Shown: positions 34,382 through 42,225 of the stretch, in pieces
Layout: each line of letters begins with the position of its first letter
Numbering within the stretch: position 1 is the first letter of the stretch
Assembly: GCF_014649715.1 (NCBI RefSeq)
Contig: NZ_BMTO01000005.1
Coordinates: 332,214-396,213 of the forward strand
Origin: Streptomyces lateritius
GTDB taxonomy: Bacteria; Actinomycetota; Actinomycetes; Streptomycetales; Streptomycetaceae
Direction: 5' to 3'
Length of the DNA: 64,000 bases
Made by a program: the position numbers and the translations under genes
Notes under the pieces: model-generated
What the model saw: only the letters and a program-made list of their open reading frames with translations
Told to the model about the DNA's origin: nothing
The model's database searches: none

Positions 34382-34420
34382 GTGAGACGTACGCGCATCC
34401 ACGTGAGCCGTACGCGCATC
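34382..34420. promoter_or_regulatory. 21-bp-spaced direct repeat, probable AraC operator
   Basis: GTGAGACGTACGCGCATC (34382-34399) and GTGAGCCGTACGCGCATC (34403-34420) differ at one of 18 positions and start exactly 21 bp apart, two helical turns, the usual geometry for an AraC-family dimer. They lie in the promoter shared by the AraC gene and the hydrolase gene, just upstream of the latter's -10 (TAGGGT, 34442-34447). Confidence 0.75.
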
Positions 34421-34454
34421 GAGACACTCACCCGCCATACCTAGGGTCGACTTC

Positions 34455-35378
34455 ATGGAGAACCAGAACACCCAGCGCACGATGCTGGGAGAAGTCGAAG
34501 TCGTCCGGGTCCTCGAATGGCAGGGGTCGTTCGCGCCCGCCCGGGAACTCGTCCCCGAATCCCGCGCTGAGGTATGGAAGGACAACGAGGACTGGCTCGC
34601 CCCCGACCACTGGCACCCGGACAGCGACACCGCCGTGATGGCCCTGCAGACCTGGGTGCTGCGCAGCGGCGGACGCACGATCCTGATCGACACCGGCGTC
34701 GGCAACGGTCGCGAGCGCCCCGGCATGCCCCACTTCCACCATTGGCAGGGCGACTTCCTTGGTCACCTGGCTCGGGCCGGCGTCCCGCCGGAGGACGTCG
34801 ACATCGTGGTCAACACACACATCCATGCCGACCATGTGGGCTGGAACACCATGGATGTCGACGGCCGGTGGGTCCCGACCTTCCCGAACGCCCAGTACCT
34901 CATCCCGGCCGCGGACGACCTCCACTTCGGAACTCCGCGCGCCGGCGCGCCCGGCGACGGCGGCCCGACGGACGACGACCTCGTCTACGCCGACAGCATC
35001 GCGCCCGTCCACCGGTCCGGGCAGGCCGTCCTGTGGGACGGTGAGCACCGCATCGACGACCATCTCACCCTGGAGTCCGCCCCCGGCCACACGCCCGGCT
35101 CCAGCGTCCTGCGGCTGGCCTCCGGCGACGACCGGGCGGTCTTCGTGGGTGACCTGCTCCACAGCCCGGTACAGATCCTCGCCCCCGCCTGCAACAGCTG
35201 CTTCTGCCTGGACCCGGAACAGGCGGCCGCCAGCCGCCATCGCGTCCTCCGACGGGCCGCCACCGAACGAGAACTGATCATCCCGGCCCACTTCGCCGGC
35301 ACCGGAGCCGTCCAAGTCCACCGGAACGGCGGCGCTCTGGCCCCGGGCCCCTGGCTCCCGCTCGGCGTCACTCCCTGA
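34455..35378 (+). CDS. MBL-fold metallohydrolase (lactonase-like)
   Basis: A 307-residue dinuclear-zinc hydrolase. The metal site is NTHIHADHVGW (HxHxDH), followed by SAPGHTPGSS and VFVGDLLHSP; the last His is in IIPAHFAG. The WVLRSGGRTILIDTGVGN opening and spacing fit the AHL-lactonase/AidC-like branch of the family, but other esters or beta-lactams cannot be excluded. The start is leaderless-looking: TAGGGT ends 7 nt before ATG 34455. Divergent AraC regulator and a direct repeat in between suggest substrate-induced expression. Confidence 0.9.
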   Translation: MENQNTQRTMLGEVEVVRVLEWQGSFAPARELVPESRAEVWKDNEDWLAPDHWHPDSDTAVMALQTWVLRSGGRTILIDTGVGNGRERPGMPHFHHWQGDFLGHLARAGVPPEDVDIVVNTHIHADHVGWNTMDVDGRWVPTFPNAQYLIPAADDLHFGTPRAGAPGDGGPTDDDLVYADSIAPVHRSGQAVLWDGEHRIDDHLTLESAPGHTPGSSVLRLASGDDRAVFVGDLLHSPVQILAPACNSCFCLDPEQAAASRHRVLRRAATERELIIPAHFAGTGAVQVHRNGGALAPGPWLPLGVTP

Positions 35379-35503
35379 GAGCACCGGGCCCGGGGGGCGG
35401 TCAGGTGCCGGCGATGCGCGATCATGAGCGGTCACGTGCCGGAGACATCCGGCACCTCGAAGCACGGCCCGTACCGTGCGTCACCTCGCTCGAAGGAGAA
35501 GAC

Positions 35504-36190
35504 GTGGGCCATGTCCTCGCCCGCCTCGCCGGGTTCGGAATGACGCTGACCCCTCGGCGGCCCTACAGCTTCGAGCGGGCGTCGGACACGCCGCCCGCGG
35601 TACGCGTGACCACGGGGGAGGGGGAGACCGCCCGCATCGCGTGCGTCACCGCGGTCACCGGCCCCCCGCGCGTCGAACTCACGAACGCGCGTGACGTGGA
35701 CGACGTGGTCGACGTGCAGCCGGGGCCCGCCGAACCGCACTGGCGGATCGAGACCTCCGCCTACGCGTTGGCCTGGCCCGCGGGCTTCACCGTCGAATCC
35801 CCTCCCGCGGACGACTTCTCGCCGTTTCTCCTCTGGGGCCCCGACGACGCTCTCCTCCACGTCCAGGGTCCGGTGGACCGCGAACGGATCCCCCCGCCGC
35901 CCCAGCTCGCCGGCCCGGGCCAGAGGCTGGTCGACCACCGGGCGGACCCCGCGTTCGAGGCCGTCGAACTCGCCTACCGGCACGAGGGGGACGAGTGGCG
36001 GCAGTGGCACCACCTGGTGGCCCTGGACGAGAAGCAGGCCCTGGTCGTCACCTCCCAGTGCCCCGCCCGCCACGCCGAGCTCGTGCGCTCCGCGGCGGAG
36101 ACCGTAGCCCGCTCCCTGACGACCTCCCCGGCTCACGGAGCGAGCCCGCCCGAAGCGGGCCGCGAGGTGACCGCCGAGGAGCACGAATGA
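35504..36190 (+). CDS. hypothetical protein
   Basis: A 228-residue protein of unknown function with no signal peptide, membrane helix or cysteine cluster. Codon bias is normal. The GTG at 35504 has AAGGAG 6 nt upstream, better than the first start of the open frame at 35405. Two similar halves may exist: an N-terminal region with VRVTTGEGETARIACVTAV and a C-terminal one containing SYALAWPAGFTVES..FLLWGPDDALLHVQGP, which looks like the small lipid- or peptide-binding folds seen next to secretion genes, though I cannot name it. The next gene starts about 20 nt downstream, so the two are probably co-transcribed. Confidence 0.75.
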   Translation: MGHVLARLAGFGMTLTPRRPYSFERASDTPPAVRVTTGEGETARIACVTAVTGPPRVELTNARDVDDVVDVQPGPAEPHWRIETSAYALAWPAGFTVESPPADDFSPFLLWGPDDALLHVQGPVDRERIPPPPQLAGPGQRLVDHRADPAFEAVELAYRHEGDEWRQWHHLVALDEKQALVVTSQCPARHAELVRSAAETVARSLTTSPAHGASPPEAGREVTAEEHE

Positions 36191-36212
36191 GCGGCAGGTG
36201 CACCATGGTCGC

Positions 36213-36842
36213 GTGACGAAGACGAACAGTGGGCCGACCCTCGCCTCGCCCGAGACCGCCCTCGGCCTCTCCCCGTACCAGGAAGAGCTTCGGGCCCGGA
36301 TGCTCGAAGCCCCCGTCGTCCGGGCGCCCGCGCCCTGGCGGCCGGTCTTCGGAAGTGGCGTCGCCGTCGGCGGGCTGCTCGGGATCGGGTTCGCCACCCA
36401 CCCCGACACCGGCGACGACCTCGTCCTGGCCGTCTCCGGCAACGGGCACGGACTCTTCGACGCGGCCACCGGGGAGAGAATCGCTCGGGACCGGGAACCC
36501 GACCCCGAGGACGGCACACCGGACATGACGCCCGACCTCACCTGCCCCGGTCTGGGACCGATAGCCGGCAGCCGGATCCATGTGGCCGGCCTGTACGGCG
36601 GCGGATTGCACACCACGACCTCCGACGGGTGGACCCTGGAGGTCGTCAACCCCGCCTGGCCCCACGACAGGGTGCTGCTCTCCACCGACGGCGGCCTGCC
36701 CCACTCGGGCCCGTACGGCGAGAGGTGGTGGCACATCTTCCACTCCACCCACTCGGAGCTGCGCGCCACCGGCTTCTCGCCCTCGGGTCGTACCCTCGCG
36801 GTCGCGACGAGCAGCGACCTCGTCCTCTGGACGCGCCGCTAG
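36213..36842 (+). CDS. hypothetical protein
   Basis: A 209-residue protein starting VTKTNSGPTLASPETALGLSPYQEEL. It contains repeated beta-rich segments with GIGFATHPDTGDDLVLAVSGNGHGLFDAATGERIARD and GFSPSGRTLAVATSSDLVLWTRR, which look like blades of a beta-propeller; six or seven are not present, so it may be a half propeller. No signal peptide. GTG 36213 is preferred to GTG 36198. It probably follows the upstream gene in one transcript. Its TAG stop and that of the convergent SDR gene share the sequence CTAG. Confidence 0.75.
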   Translation: MTKTNSGPTLASPETALGLSPYQEELRARMLEAPVVRAPAPWRPVFGSGVAVGGLLGIGFATHPDTGDDLVLAVSGNGHGLFDAATGERIARDREPDPEDGTPDMTPDLTCPGLGPIAGSRIHVAGLYGGGLHTTTSDGWTLEVVNPAWPHDRVLLSTDGGLPHSGPYGERWWHIFHSTHSELRATGFSPSGRTLAVATSSDLVLWTRR

Positions 36843-37789
36843 GCGGCGTCCGTGAAGGGGAAACGTACATCGGTGAGCCGCTCCGAGATCTCCCACAGAC
36901 GGTCTCCCGTCCCGGCGTCGGCGGCCGCAGGCGACAACTCCACCCGCGTCGGGTACCCGCGCAGCTCGCCCAGGCCAGCCGGCCCGATGAACTCCCCGCT
37001 CTCCACGTCCGGCGCCGTTGCCGCGTACAGCTGGGGCAGCGCGCCCCGCTCCGCTGACTGGGCGAGGGGGGCGAGGACGCGGCCGAACAGCAGCTTCACC
37101 ATCCCCGTCGGCGCGCTCGTCTGGAGGTTGGTGGCGGTGTAGCCGGGGTGGGCGAGCAGGCTGCGCACCGGACTGCCGGCCGCGGTCAGCCGCCGGTGCA
37201 GCTCCCGGCCGAAGACGGCGTTGGCGAACTTGGACTGGTTGTAGAACTTCATGGGCGCGTACGAGCGCTCGCCGGCGAGGTCCTCGAAGAAGAGGCGTCC
37301 TTGACGATGGTTGGTCGAACTGACCGTGACCACACGGGGATCCCTCCCGAGCGCGAGCCGATCGAGCAGCAGCCCGGTCAGCGCGAAGTGGCCGAGATGG
37401 TTGCACGCGAACTGCAGCTCATGGCCCTGGGCGCTCAGCGAACGGGGCGGCGCCATCACCCCTGCGTTGTTGACGAGCACGTCCAGGCGCGGATGGTCGG
37501 ACCGCAACCGGTCGGCGAAGGCGCGCACGGAGTCGAGGTCCGCCAGGTCGAGAGGGCGTACCTCAAGACGCGCGCCCGGCCGCTCGGCGCTGATCCGCGC
37601 GGCCGCCCGGCGCCCCTTCTCCTCGTCGCGCACCCCGAGAACCACGTGTCCGCCGGCGCGGGCGAGCGCCCGCGCGGTCGCGAGTCCCAGGCCGCTGTTG
37701 GCTCCGGTGACGACGAAGGTCCGCTCGCTCTGGTCCGCGATCCGCTCGGCGGTCCACCGCTCCCGCTCCTGATCCTGATGTCGTGTCAT
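36839..37789 (-). CDS. short-chain dehydrogenase/reductase (retinol dehydrogenase-like)
   Basis: A 316-residue NAD(P)H-dependent oxidoreductase with TGANSGLGLATARALA (cofactor), DLADLDSVRAFAD, NNAGVMAPP, SS at VVTVSSTNH and the catalytic Y-x3-K in FYNQSKFAN. The length and YNQSK context match the SDR subfamily close to WWOX/retinol dehydrogenase, common in actinobacteria with unknown substrates. Start at ATG 37789 (upstream ATG at 37810 lies in the operator). A TetR gene diverges from it and an inverted repeat sits between. Confidence 0.9.
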   Translation of the reverse strand: MTRHQDQERERWTAERIADQSERTFVVTGANSGLGLATARALARAGGHVVLGVRDEEKGRRAAARISAERPGARLEVRPLDLADLDSVRAFADRLRSDHPRLDVLVNNAGVMAPPRSLSAQGHELQFACNHLGHFALTGLLLDRLALGRDPRVVTVSSTNHRQGRLFFEDLAGERSYAPMKFYNQSKFANAVFGRELHRRLTAAGSPVRSLLAHPGYTATNLQTSAPTGMVKLLFGRVLAPLAQSAERGALPQLYAATAPDVESGEFIGPAGLGELRGYPTRVELSPAAADAGTGDRLWEISERLTDVRFPFTDAA

Positions 37790-37809
37790 GCGGCAGACGT
37801 TGCCGTTCA

Positions 37810-37842
37810 TGGCACTTGGTGTCAAGACGCATCCAAGTGTCA
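37810..37842. promoter_or_regulatory. inverted repeat, probable TetR operator
   Basis: TGGCACTTGG (37810-37819) and CCAAGTGTCA (37833-37842) are complementary at 9 of 10 positions with a 13-nt spacer, centred between the divergent SDR and TetR starts. It lies 21 nt upstream of the SDR start, so binding would block both promoters. Confidence 0.7.
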
Positions 37843-37871
37843 CGCGGGGCATGGCGCGTTACCATGACCGG

Positions 37872-38495
37872 GTGACCACACCCCGACCGGACCTCTCCAT
37901 GGCCCAGCGCAAGCGTCAGCTCGTCTCCGACGAACTGACGCGGTCCGCGCTGCAGTTGCTCGCCCTGAGGGGCTTCGACGCGGTCACCGTCGACGAGATC
38001 GTGAACGCCGCGGGCGTGTCCAAGCGGACGTTCTTCCGGTACTTCGCGTCCAAGGAGGACGTGGTCGTCCAGTTCCTGGCCGACATGGGCGCAGGCATCC
38101 ACGCCGAGCTGGCGGCCCGGCCCGCAGGAGAGCGACCTTCCGTCGCCCTGTTGCACGCGGTCTCCGTCCCCCTCGCCGCGTGCGGCGACCATTCCGAGCG
38201 GGCGCTGCCCGTCGTCCAGCTGATCCTGCGTACGCCCGCCCTCCTGGCACGCTTCCTGGAACGCCAGGAGCAGTGGCGAAATGACCTGGCAGCGGAACTG
38301 GCCCACCGCCTGGGCCTCGACGCCCTCGCCGACCTGTACCCGCGGTTGGCGGCCGGGACGGCGCTGACCGCCTTCAACACCGTTCTGCAACGGTGGAGCG
38401 AAAGTGACGGCGCCCAGAACCCGGCCGAACTGACGGACCAGGCCTTCACCGTCGTCGCGCCGGCACTGGACGCCTTCGCGCTGGACGCCGTATAG
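37872..38495 (+). CDS. TetR/AcrR family regulator
   Basis: A 207-residue repressor with an N-terminal HTH (ALQLLALRGFDAVTVDEIVNAAGVSKRTFFRYFASKEDVV, about 20-58) and a helical ligand domain ending in a MftR/TetR_C-like block. The start GTG 37872 is supported by TACCAT 6 nt upstream as a leaderless -10; earlier in-frame ATGs would place the operator inside the gene. It most likely controls the divergent SDR gene and itself. Confidence 0.9.
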   Translation: MTTPRPDLSMAQRKRQLVSDELTRSALQLLALRGFDAVTVDEIVNAAGVSKRTFFRYFASKEDVVVQFLADMGAGIHAELAARPAGERPSVALLHAVSVPLAACGDHSERALPVVQLILRTPALLARFLERQEQWRNDLAAELAHRLGLDALADLYPRLAAGTALTAFNTVLQRWSESDGAQNPAELTDQAFTVVAPALDAFALDAV

Positions 38496-38539
38496 CTGAG
38501 CCCCGAGTCCGGCCTGCCCCCTGCCGCTCACGGTCTTCC

Positions 38540-38959
38540 TCACCTCGCGCCGCGCGGATCGACCTCGCGGGAGGTGGCGAGGAGGGATTCCGCGACGGAC
38601 GTACGGGCGTGCAGCACCGAGCGGCCGGCTCGATGGGCGCTCACCAGGCCCGCGTCGCGCAGCGCGGTCAGGTGCTGGGACACCCCGGCGGTCGACAGCC
38701 CTGTTCGCAGGGCGAGTCCGGTCGTGGAGGCCGGACTCTCCAGCTCCGTCAGCAACAGCGTCCGGGAGCGGCCGAGTACGGCAGCCAGCGCCCTGCTCCC
38801 GGTCGCGGCGCCCCGGGGCTGCCACAGGGAGCCGGTGCCACGCGCCGGATACGCCAGCTGCGGAGGCTCGGGCGGCGTCACGCGGGTGAAGGGACCCGGC
38901 CCCGTGAAGACCGAGGGAATCAGCACCAGCCCCGCCCCCGCCGCCCTCCGGGACGGCAT
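38540..38959 (-). pseudogene. C-terminal fragment of an ArsR-type winged-helix regulator
   Basis: The reading frame carries the end of a one-component regulator: [38 protein letters not shown], the end of a large sensor region, then a winged helix RTLLLTELESPASTTGLALRTGLSTAGVSQHLTALRDAGLVSAHRAGRSVLHART. Proteins with this architecture (DUF5937-like) normally have about 200 more residues at the N-terminus. Here the frame opens abruptly at 38959, exactly where an aldo/keto reductase fragment on the other strand begins, so the 5' part was lost in a deletion. The HTH is intact and might still fold. Confidence 0.7.
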
Positions 38960-38961
38960 CG

Positions 38962-39293
38962 GCGTACGGCCCGAGCAGGACGCGCTCGTCCGTACCTGCG
39001 GCGAGAAGGGAGTCGCGTTCGTGCCGTTCTACGCCCTCGCCGGCGCCGGGCGTGAGAGCGGCCCGACCGGAGTCGAGGACGAGGAGGTACGGGCCGTCGC
39101 ACGGGCACACGGCGCGAGCGCGGCACAGGTGCGCCTCGCGTGGACGCTGCACCGAGGGCCGCACGTCCTGGCGATCCCCGGCACCGGCGACCCGGACCAC
39201 CTCGCCGCCAACGTGGCCGCCGGCGCACTCCGCCTCTCGGAGGGCGAACTGGCGCTCCTTGACCGCCTCCACCAGAGCCGGAGCCGTACGTGA
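38962..39293 (+). pseudogene. C-terminal fragment of an aldo/keto reductase
   Basis: About 110 residues matching the end of an [91 protein letters not shown], with the conserved IPGT cofactor region, then a natural stop at 39291. The first two thirds, with the catalytic Asp/Tyr/Lys/His tetrad, are missing. The coding sequence starts right at the edge of the opposing ArsR-type fragment, so the two fragments probably flank one deletion. Confidence 0.75.
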
Positions 39294-39435
39294 CGCCGGA
39301 CGGCGAAAAACAGCTCCTCGCGGTGTTGGACCCCGGGGCGGCGACAGGCGAGTGTGTTCAGGGCACACACGACCACGTACGCGAGGGGCGGCCGGCCCAC
39401 GCCCCCGCCGCATACGCGTCCCGGAGGACCTCACG

Positions 39436-40386
39436 ATGCACCACACCCGTGCCGCCCGGCGCACCCTGCTGGGCGCCCTCGCCACGCTCGCCCTCCTTCC
39501 CGTCGTGGCCTGCGGCCGGTCCGCCTCCCCACCCGCGTCGGCGCCGCCGGTGCCTTCCACCTCCTCGCCTTCTTCGGCGACGCGGCCCCATGCGTCGCCG
39601 AAGCCGTTCGCCGGCGAGTTCGCCGAGCTTGAGCGCACGTTCGACGCGCGGTTGGGCGTCTACGCCGTCGACACCGGCACCGGGCGCGAGGTGGCGTACC
39701 ACGACGGCGAGCGGTTCCCCTACGCGTCCACGTTCAAGGCCTTGGCCGCCGGCGCCGTCCTGCGCACGTACTCCCTCGGTGGGATGGGACGAGTGGTCAC
39801 GTACTCGACGAAGGACCTGGTCGCCCATTCGCCCGTGACCGAGAAGCACGTGAAGACCGGGATGACTCTCGACGCCCTGTGCGACGCCGCCGTCCGCTAC
39901 AGCGACAACACCGCCGCCAACCTTCTCCTCGATCAGCTGGGCGGGCCCAAGGGTCTGGACGCCGTCCTCGAGGAACTGGGCGACGACGTCACCCATATGG
40001 AGCGCCGCGAGCCCGAGCTGAGCCGATGGACCCCCGGCTCCGCACCGGACACAACCACACCGAGGGCACTCGCCGGCGATCTGCGCGCGTTCGTCCTCGG
40101 AGACGTCCTCGGCCCGCCGGAGCGCGCCCGGCTGACGCACTGGCTGCGGACCAACACCACGGGCGACGAGACCATCAGGGCCGGGATCCCCAAGGGTTGG
40201 GCCGTCGGCGACAAGACGGGAACCGGCAGCGGCTACGGAGCCCGCAACGACATCGCCGTGGTGTGGCCCCCCGGACGCGCGCCCATCGTCATGGCGATCA
40301 TGTCCCGCCGCGCCGAGGCGGGCGCCGAGCACGACGACAGACTGATCGCGCGGGCTGCGTCCGTCGCCGTCGCCACCCTGTCGTAG
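39436..40386 (+). CDS. bla: class A beta-lactamase, probable lipoprotein
   Basis: A 316-residue serine beta-lactamase: nucleophile motif STFK (S98-K101), SDN loop (156-158), omega-loop glutamate E192 in REPELSRW, and KTG (K260-G262). At the position equivalent to Ambler Asn170 there is Ser196, a change in the water-holding pair that could affect deacylation. The leader has [22 protein letters not shown], a Tat-like pair of arginines followed by a lipobox with Cys26, so a lipid-anchored enzyme is likely; the next about 30 residues are a Ser/Pro linker. ATG 39436 has GGAGG 8 nt upstream. No blaI/blaR gene is adjacent. Confidence 0.93.
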   Translation: MHHTRAARRTLLGALATLALLPVVACGRSASPPASAPPVPSTSSPSSATRPHASPKPFAGEFAELERTFDARLGVYAVDTGTGREVAYHDGERFPYASTFKALAAGAVLRTYSLGGMGRVVTYSTKDLVAHSPVTEKHVKTGMTLDALCDAAVRYSDNTAANLLLDQLGGPKGLDAVLEELGDDVTHMERREPELSRWTPGSAPDTTTPRALAGDLRAFVLGDVLGPPERARLTHWLRTNTTGDETIRAGIPKGWAVGDKTGTGSGYGARNDIAVVWPPGRAPIVMAIMSRRAEAGAEHDDRLIARAASVAVATLS

Positions 40387-40545
40387 CGGCAGCAGACGCC
40401 TCCGCACCACACGGACTCCGGACAAGATCGGACGAGGGAGTGTAGATCTGGGGGCACCCGGGAAAGACTGCAGCGGGCGCTCGAGGAGGGCGCCACGACA
40501 GCTCGACCCTGGGCTGTTCGGTTGGATGGATACAGAGGGACAAGC

Positions 40546-40749
40546 ATGGCCAGAGGCACAGTGAAGTGGTTCAACTCCGAAAAGGGCTTCGGATTCATCG
40601 CCCAGGACGGAGGCGGCCCGGACGTCTTCGCCCACTACTCCAACATCTCCGGCAACGGGTACCGGGAGCTGACGGAGGGCGAGACGGTGACCTTCGACAT
40701 CACCCAGGGTCAGAAGGGCCCCCAGGCCGAGAACATCATCCGCGGCTGA
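40546..40749 (+). CDS. cold-shock domain protein
   Basis: A 67-residue single cold-shock domain with RNP1 KGFGFI and RNP2 DVFAHY, which binds single-stranded nucleic acid and acts as an RNA chaperone. Length and sequence are standard for CspA/SC-1-type proteins. Start ATG 40546 is preceded by AGAGGG at 7 nt. The roughly 160-bp leader after the bla gene could carry the promoter and a structured 5' region. A 10-bp hairpin follows. Confidence 0.95.
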   Translation: MARGTVKWFNSEKGFGFIAQDGGGPDVFAHYSNISGNGYRELTEGETVTFDITQGQKGPQAENIIRG

Positions 40750-40772
40750 GCCCGGCCACACTCTCGTCGGGG

Positions 40773-40797
40773 CGGCGCCCGCGCGATGCGGGCGCCG
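40773..40797 (+). terminator. hairpin terminator after the cold-shock gene
   Basis: CGGCGCCCGC (40773-40782) and its exact complement (40788-40797) flank a 5-nt loop, 24 nt after the stop codon. Confidence 0.75.
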
Positions 40798-41177
40798 TCG
40801 GCGTGTGCGGCCCCTGCAGGGGGTGACGCGAACCCGTCCCCTCCCAGCCAGGGACGAACCGGCACCCGTTGCGGACGGCGGCCGGTTCGCGAAGCCGGCC
40901 GGACCTCCGAAGTGACTTCGCCAGGGCGCTCCGGGCGCGGCCCGGCCCGGACGGCATCGTGGTCCTGACCGACGGTCGGACACGCCGGCCGGCGACGCGG
41001 CCCCGTGCCGGAGCGGGGGCCGGTCTGTTTTCCCGGCACGGCGGAGTCGGTCGTGGGCCGAGGGCGATCCCGATGACGTCCCCCGGCCGCCCGTGTGGGC
41101 GCGCGTGGCCGCCATCGGGTCCGGGCCGCGAGCCGGTGAACCCCCTCGGGCCGTGGGCGTGGTCGGCGGACGCGTCC
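40798..41177. other. intergenic region with no supported gene
   Basis: 380 bp between the cold-shock terminator and the HTH gene. Open frames exist on both strands but lack ribosome sites and recognisable protein features. I see no tRNA, repeat or promoter that I can defend. Confidence 0.5.
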
Positions 41178-41435
41178 TCACCCGTCCACGGCGTCCACGG
41201 CGTCCAGGGCGTCGTCGGGCTCCGCCGCGTTCTCCGGTTCCCAGCGCAGCAGGTCTCCCGGCTGGCATTCGAGCGCCTCGCAGAGCGCGGCGAGGGTCGC
41301 GAAGCGCACCGCCTTGGCGCGACCGTTCTTGAGCACCGCCAGGTTCGCGGGCGTGATCCCGACGCGTTCCGCGAGCTCGCCCACGGACATCTTCCGCCTG
41401 GCCAGCATCACGTCGATGTCGACCGCGATCGGCAT
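41178..41435 (-). CDS. Cro/C1-type HTH regulator (YozG-like)
   Basis: An 85-residue DNA-binding protein: MPIAVDIDVMLARRKMSVGELAERVGITPANLAVLKNGRAKAVRFATLAALCEALECQPGDLLRW, an HTH_26/XRE domain, plus an acidic tail (EPENAAEPDDALDAVDAVDG). It overlaps the DUF2975 gene (TGATG). The DUF2975-plus-YozG-like pair is a known arrangement in Gram-positive bacteria, where the small repressor controls its own operon. The perfect palindrome at 41965 upstream of the operon is the obvious operator candidate. Confidence 0.9.
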   Translation of the reverse strand: MPIAVDIDVMLARRKMSVGELAERVGITPANLAVLKNGRAKAVRFATLAALCEALECQPGDLLRWEPENAAEPDDALDAVDAVDG

Positions 41436-41932
41436 CAGATCACCTCGTCCAGTTCGGCCTTCATCTGCGCCGCCTCGACATCGCGCGCGACGGCCTGGGC
41501 CAGCAGCATCCGCAGGACCAGCACGATGAGCGCGACCCCCAGGATGGCGAGGACACCCCCGCCCATCAACAGGATGATGCCGGGCGGGACGGCTTCTCCC
41601 GGCGCCAGGAGGACCCCGAGCGTGAAGAGCAGGAGGGCGGCCGCCACCATCGCGCCGATCACGATGTGCACGTACCGGAACGCGCCGTGTGAGAACACGG
41701 TTCCGCGGCGCACCATCGTCACCAGCCGCCACACGGACACGAGGGTGACCTGGACGGTCAGGAGGCCCAGGACCGTGATCACGAGGATCGGGGTGCGCAG
41801 ATGTGCGAGGTCCCCGTCGAGATCCTCCAAGTCGTTGGCGAGGAGTGCCACCATCACCGTCTGCACGAACACCGAACCGGCGAGCAGCACCACGAGCACG
41901 GCACGCAGTGCAAGCACCGTCACTTTCCCCAT
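41435..41932 (-). CDS. DUF2975 four-helix membrane protein
   Basis: A 165-residue membrane protein with four hydrophobic segments (about residues 5-27, 45-68, 88-112 and 122-148), the DUF2975 pattern. The cytosolic tail is charged (AVARDVEAAQMKAELDEVI). Function is unknown; family members sit next to a small XRE regulator and may modulate it. ATG 41932 has AAGGAG 7 nt upstream. First gene of a two-gene operon with a TGATG overlap. Confidence 0.88.
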   Translation of the reverse strand: MGKVTVLALRAVLVVLLAGSVFVQTVMVALLANDLEDLDGDLAHLRTPILVITVLGLLTVQVTLVSVWRLVTMVRRGTVFSHGAFRYVHIVIGAMVAAALLLFTLGVLLAPGEAVPPGIILLMGGGVLAILGVALIVLVLRMLLAQAVARDVEAAQMKAELDEVI

Positions 41933-41964
41933 CGTCTCTCCTTCGATCGACCTGCGATGGAAAT

Positions 41965-41981
41965 CTATCGAGATTCGATAG
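41965..41981. promoter_or_regulatory. perfect palindrome CTATCGA-GAT-TCGATAG
   Basis: A 7-bp perfect inverted repeat with a 3-nt centre, 33 nt upstream of the DUF2975 start codon. AT-rich compared with its surroundings, sized for a small XRE dimer. Probably the autoregulatory operator of the DUF2975/HTH operon; it may overlap the promoter. Confidence 0.75.
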
Positions 41982-42225
41982 GTGTAGCAAGTGGGTAGTC
42001 CGCCGCTTCGACCTTCCACGGCCCAGCTCCCTCGCTGTGCGACGAAACATGCGTCGGCCCACCGTGGCCGCCCCCTTCAGCACGGTCCTGGCGGACACCG
42101 GCATGGGCGTGCAGGGCGAGCGGAGCACCCCCGACCCCCTGCGGATCAGGCAGGTGGCCGGAGGCAGGGGTCTACGGACGCCGCGCCGGTTCTGGGAGTC
42201 GCGCGGGCCGCAGTCGGGCGTGGCG

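Noticed and set aside
40860..40905. Short GGTTCGC-containing stretch as a possible tRNA
   Set aside because: No acceptor stem or anticodon arm can be folded around it.
40869..41981. Plus-strand frame of 370 codons opposite the HTH/DUF2975 operon
   Set aside because: The minus strand has two recognised families with a ribosome site and overlap; the plus frame is a shadow.
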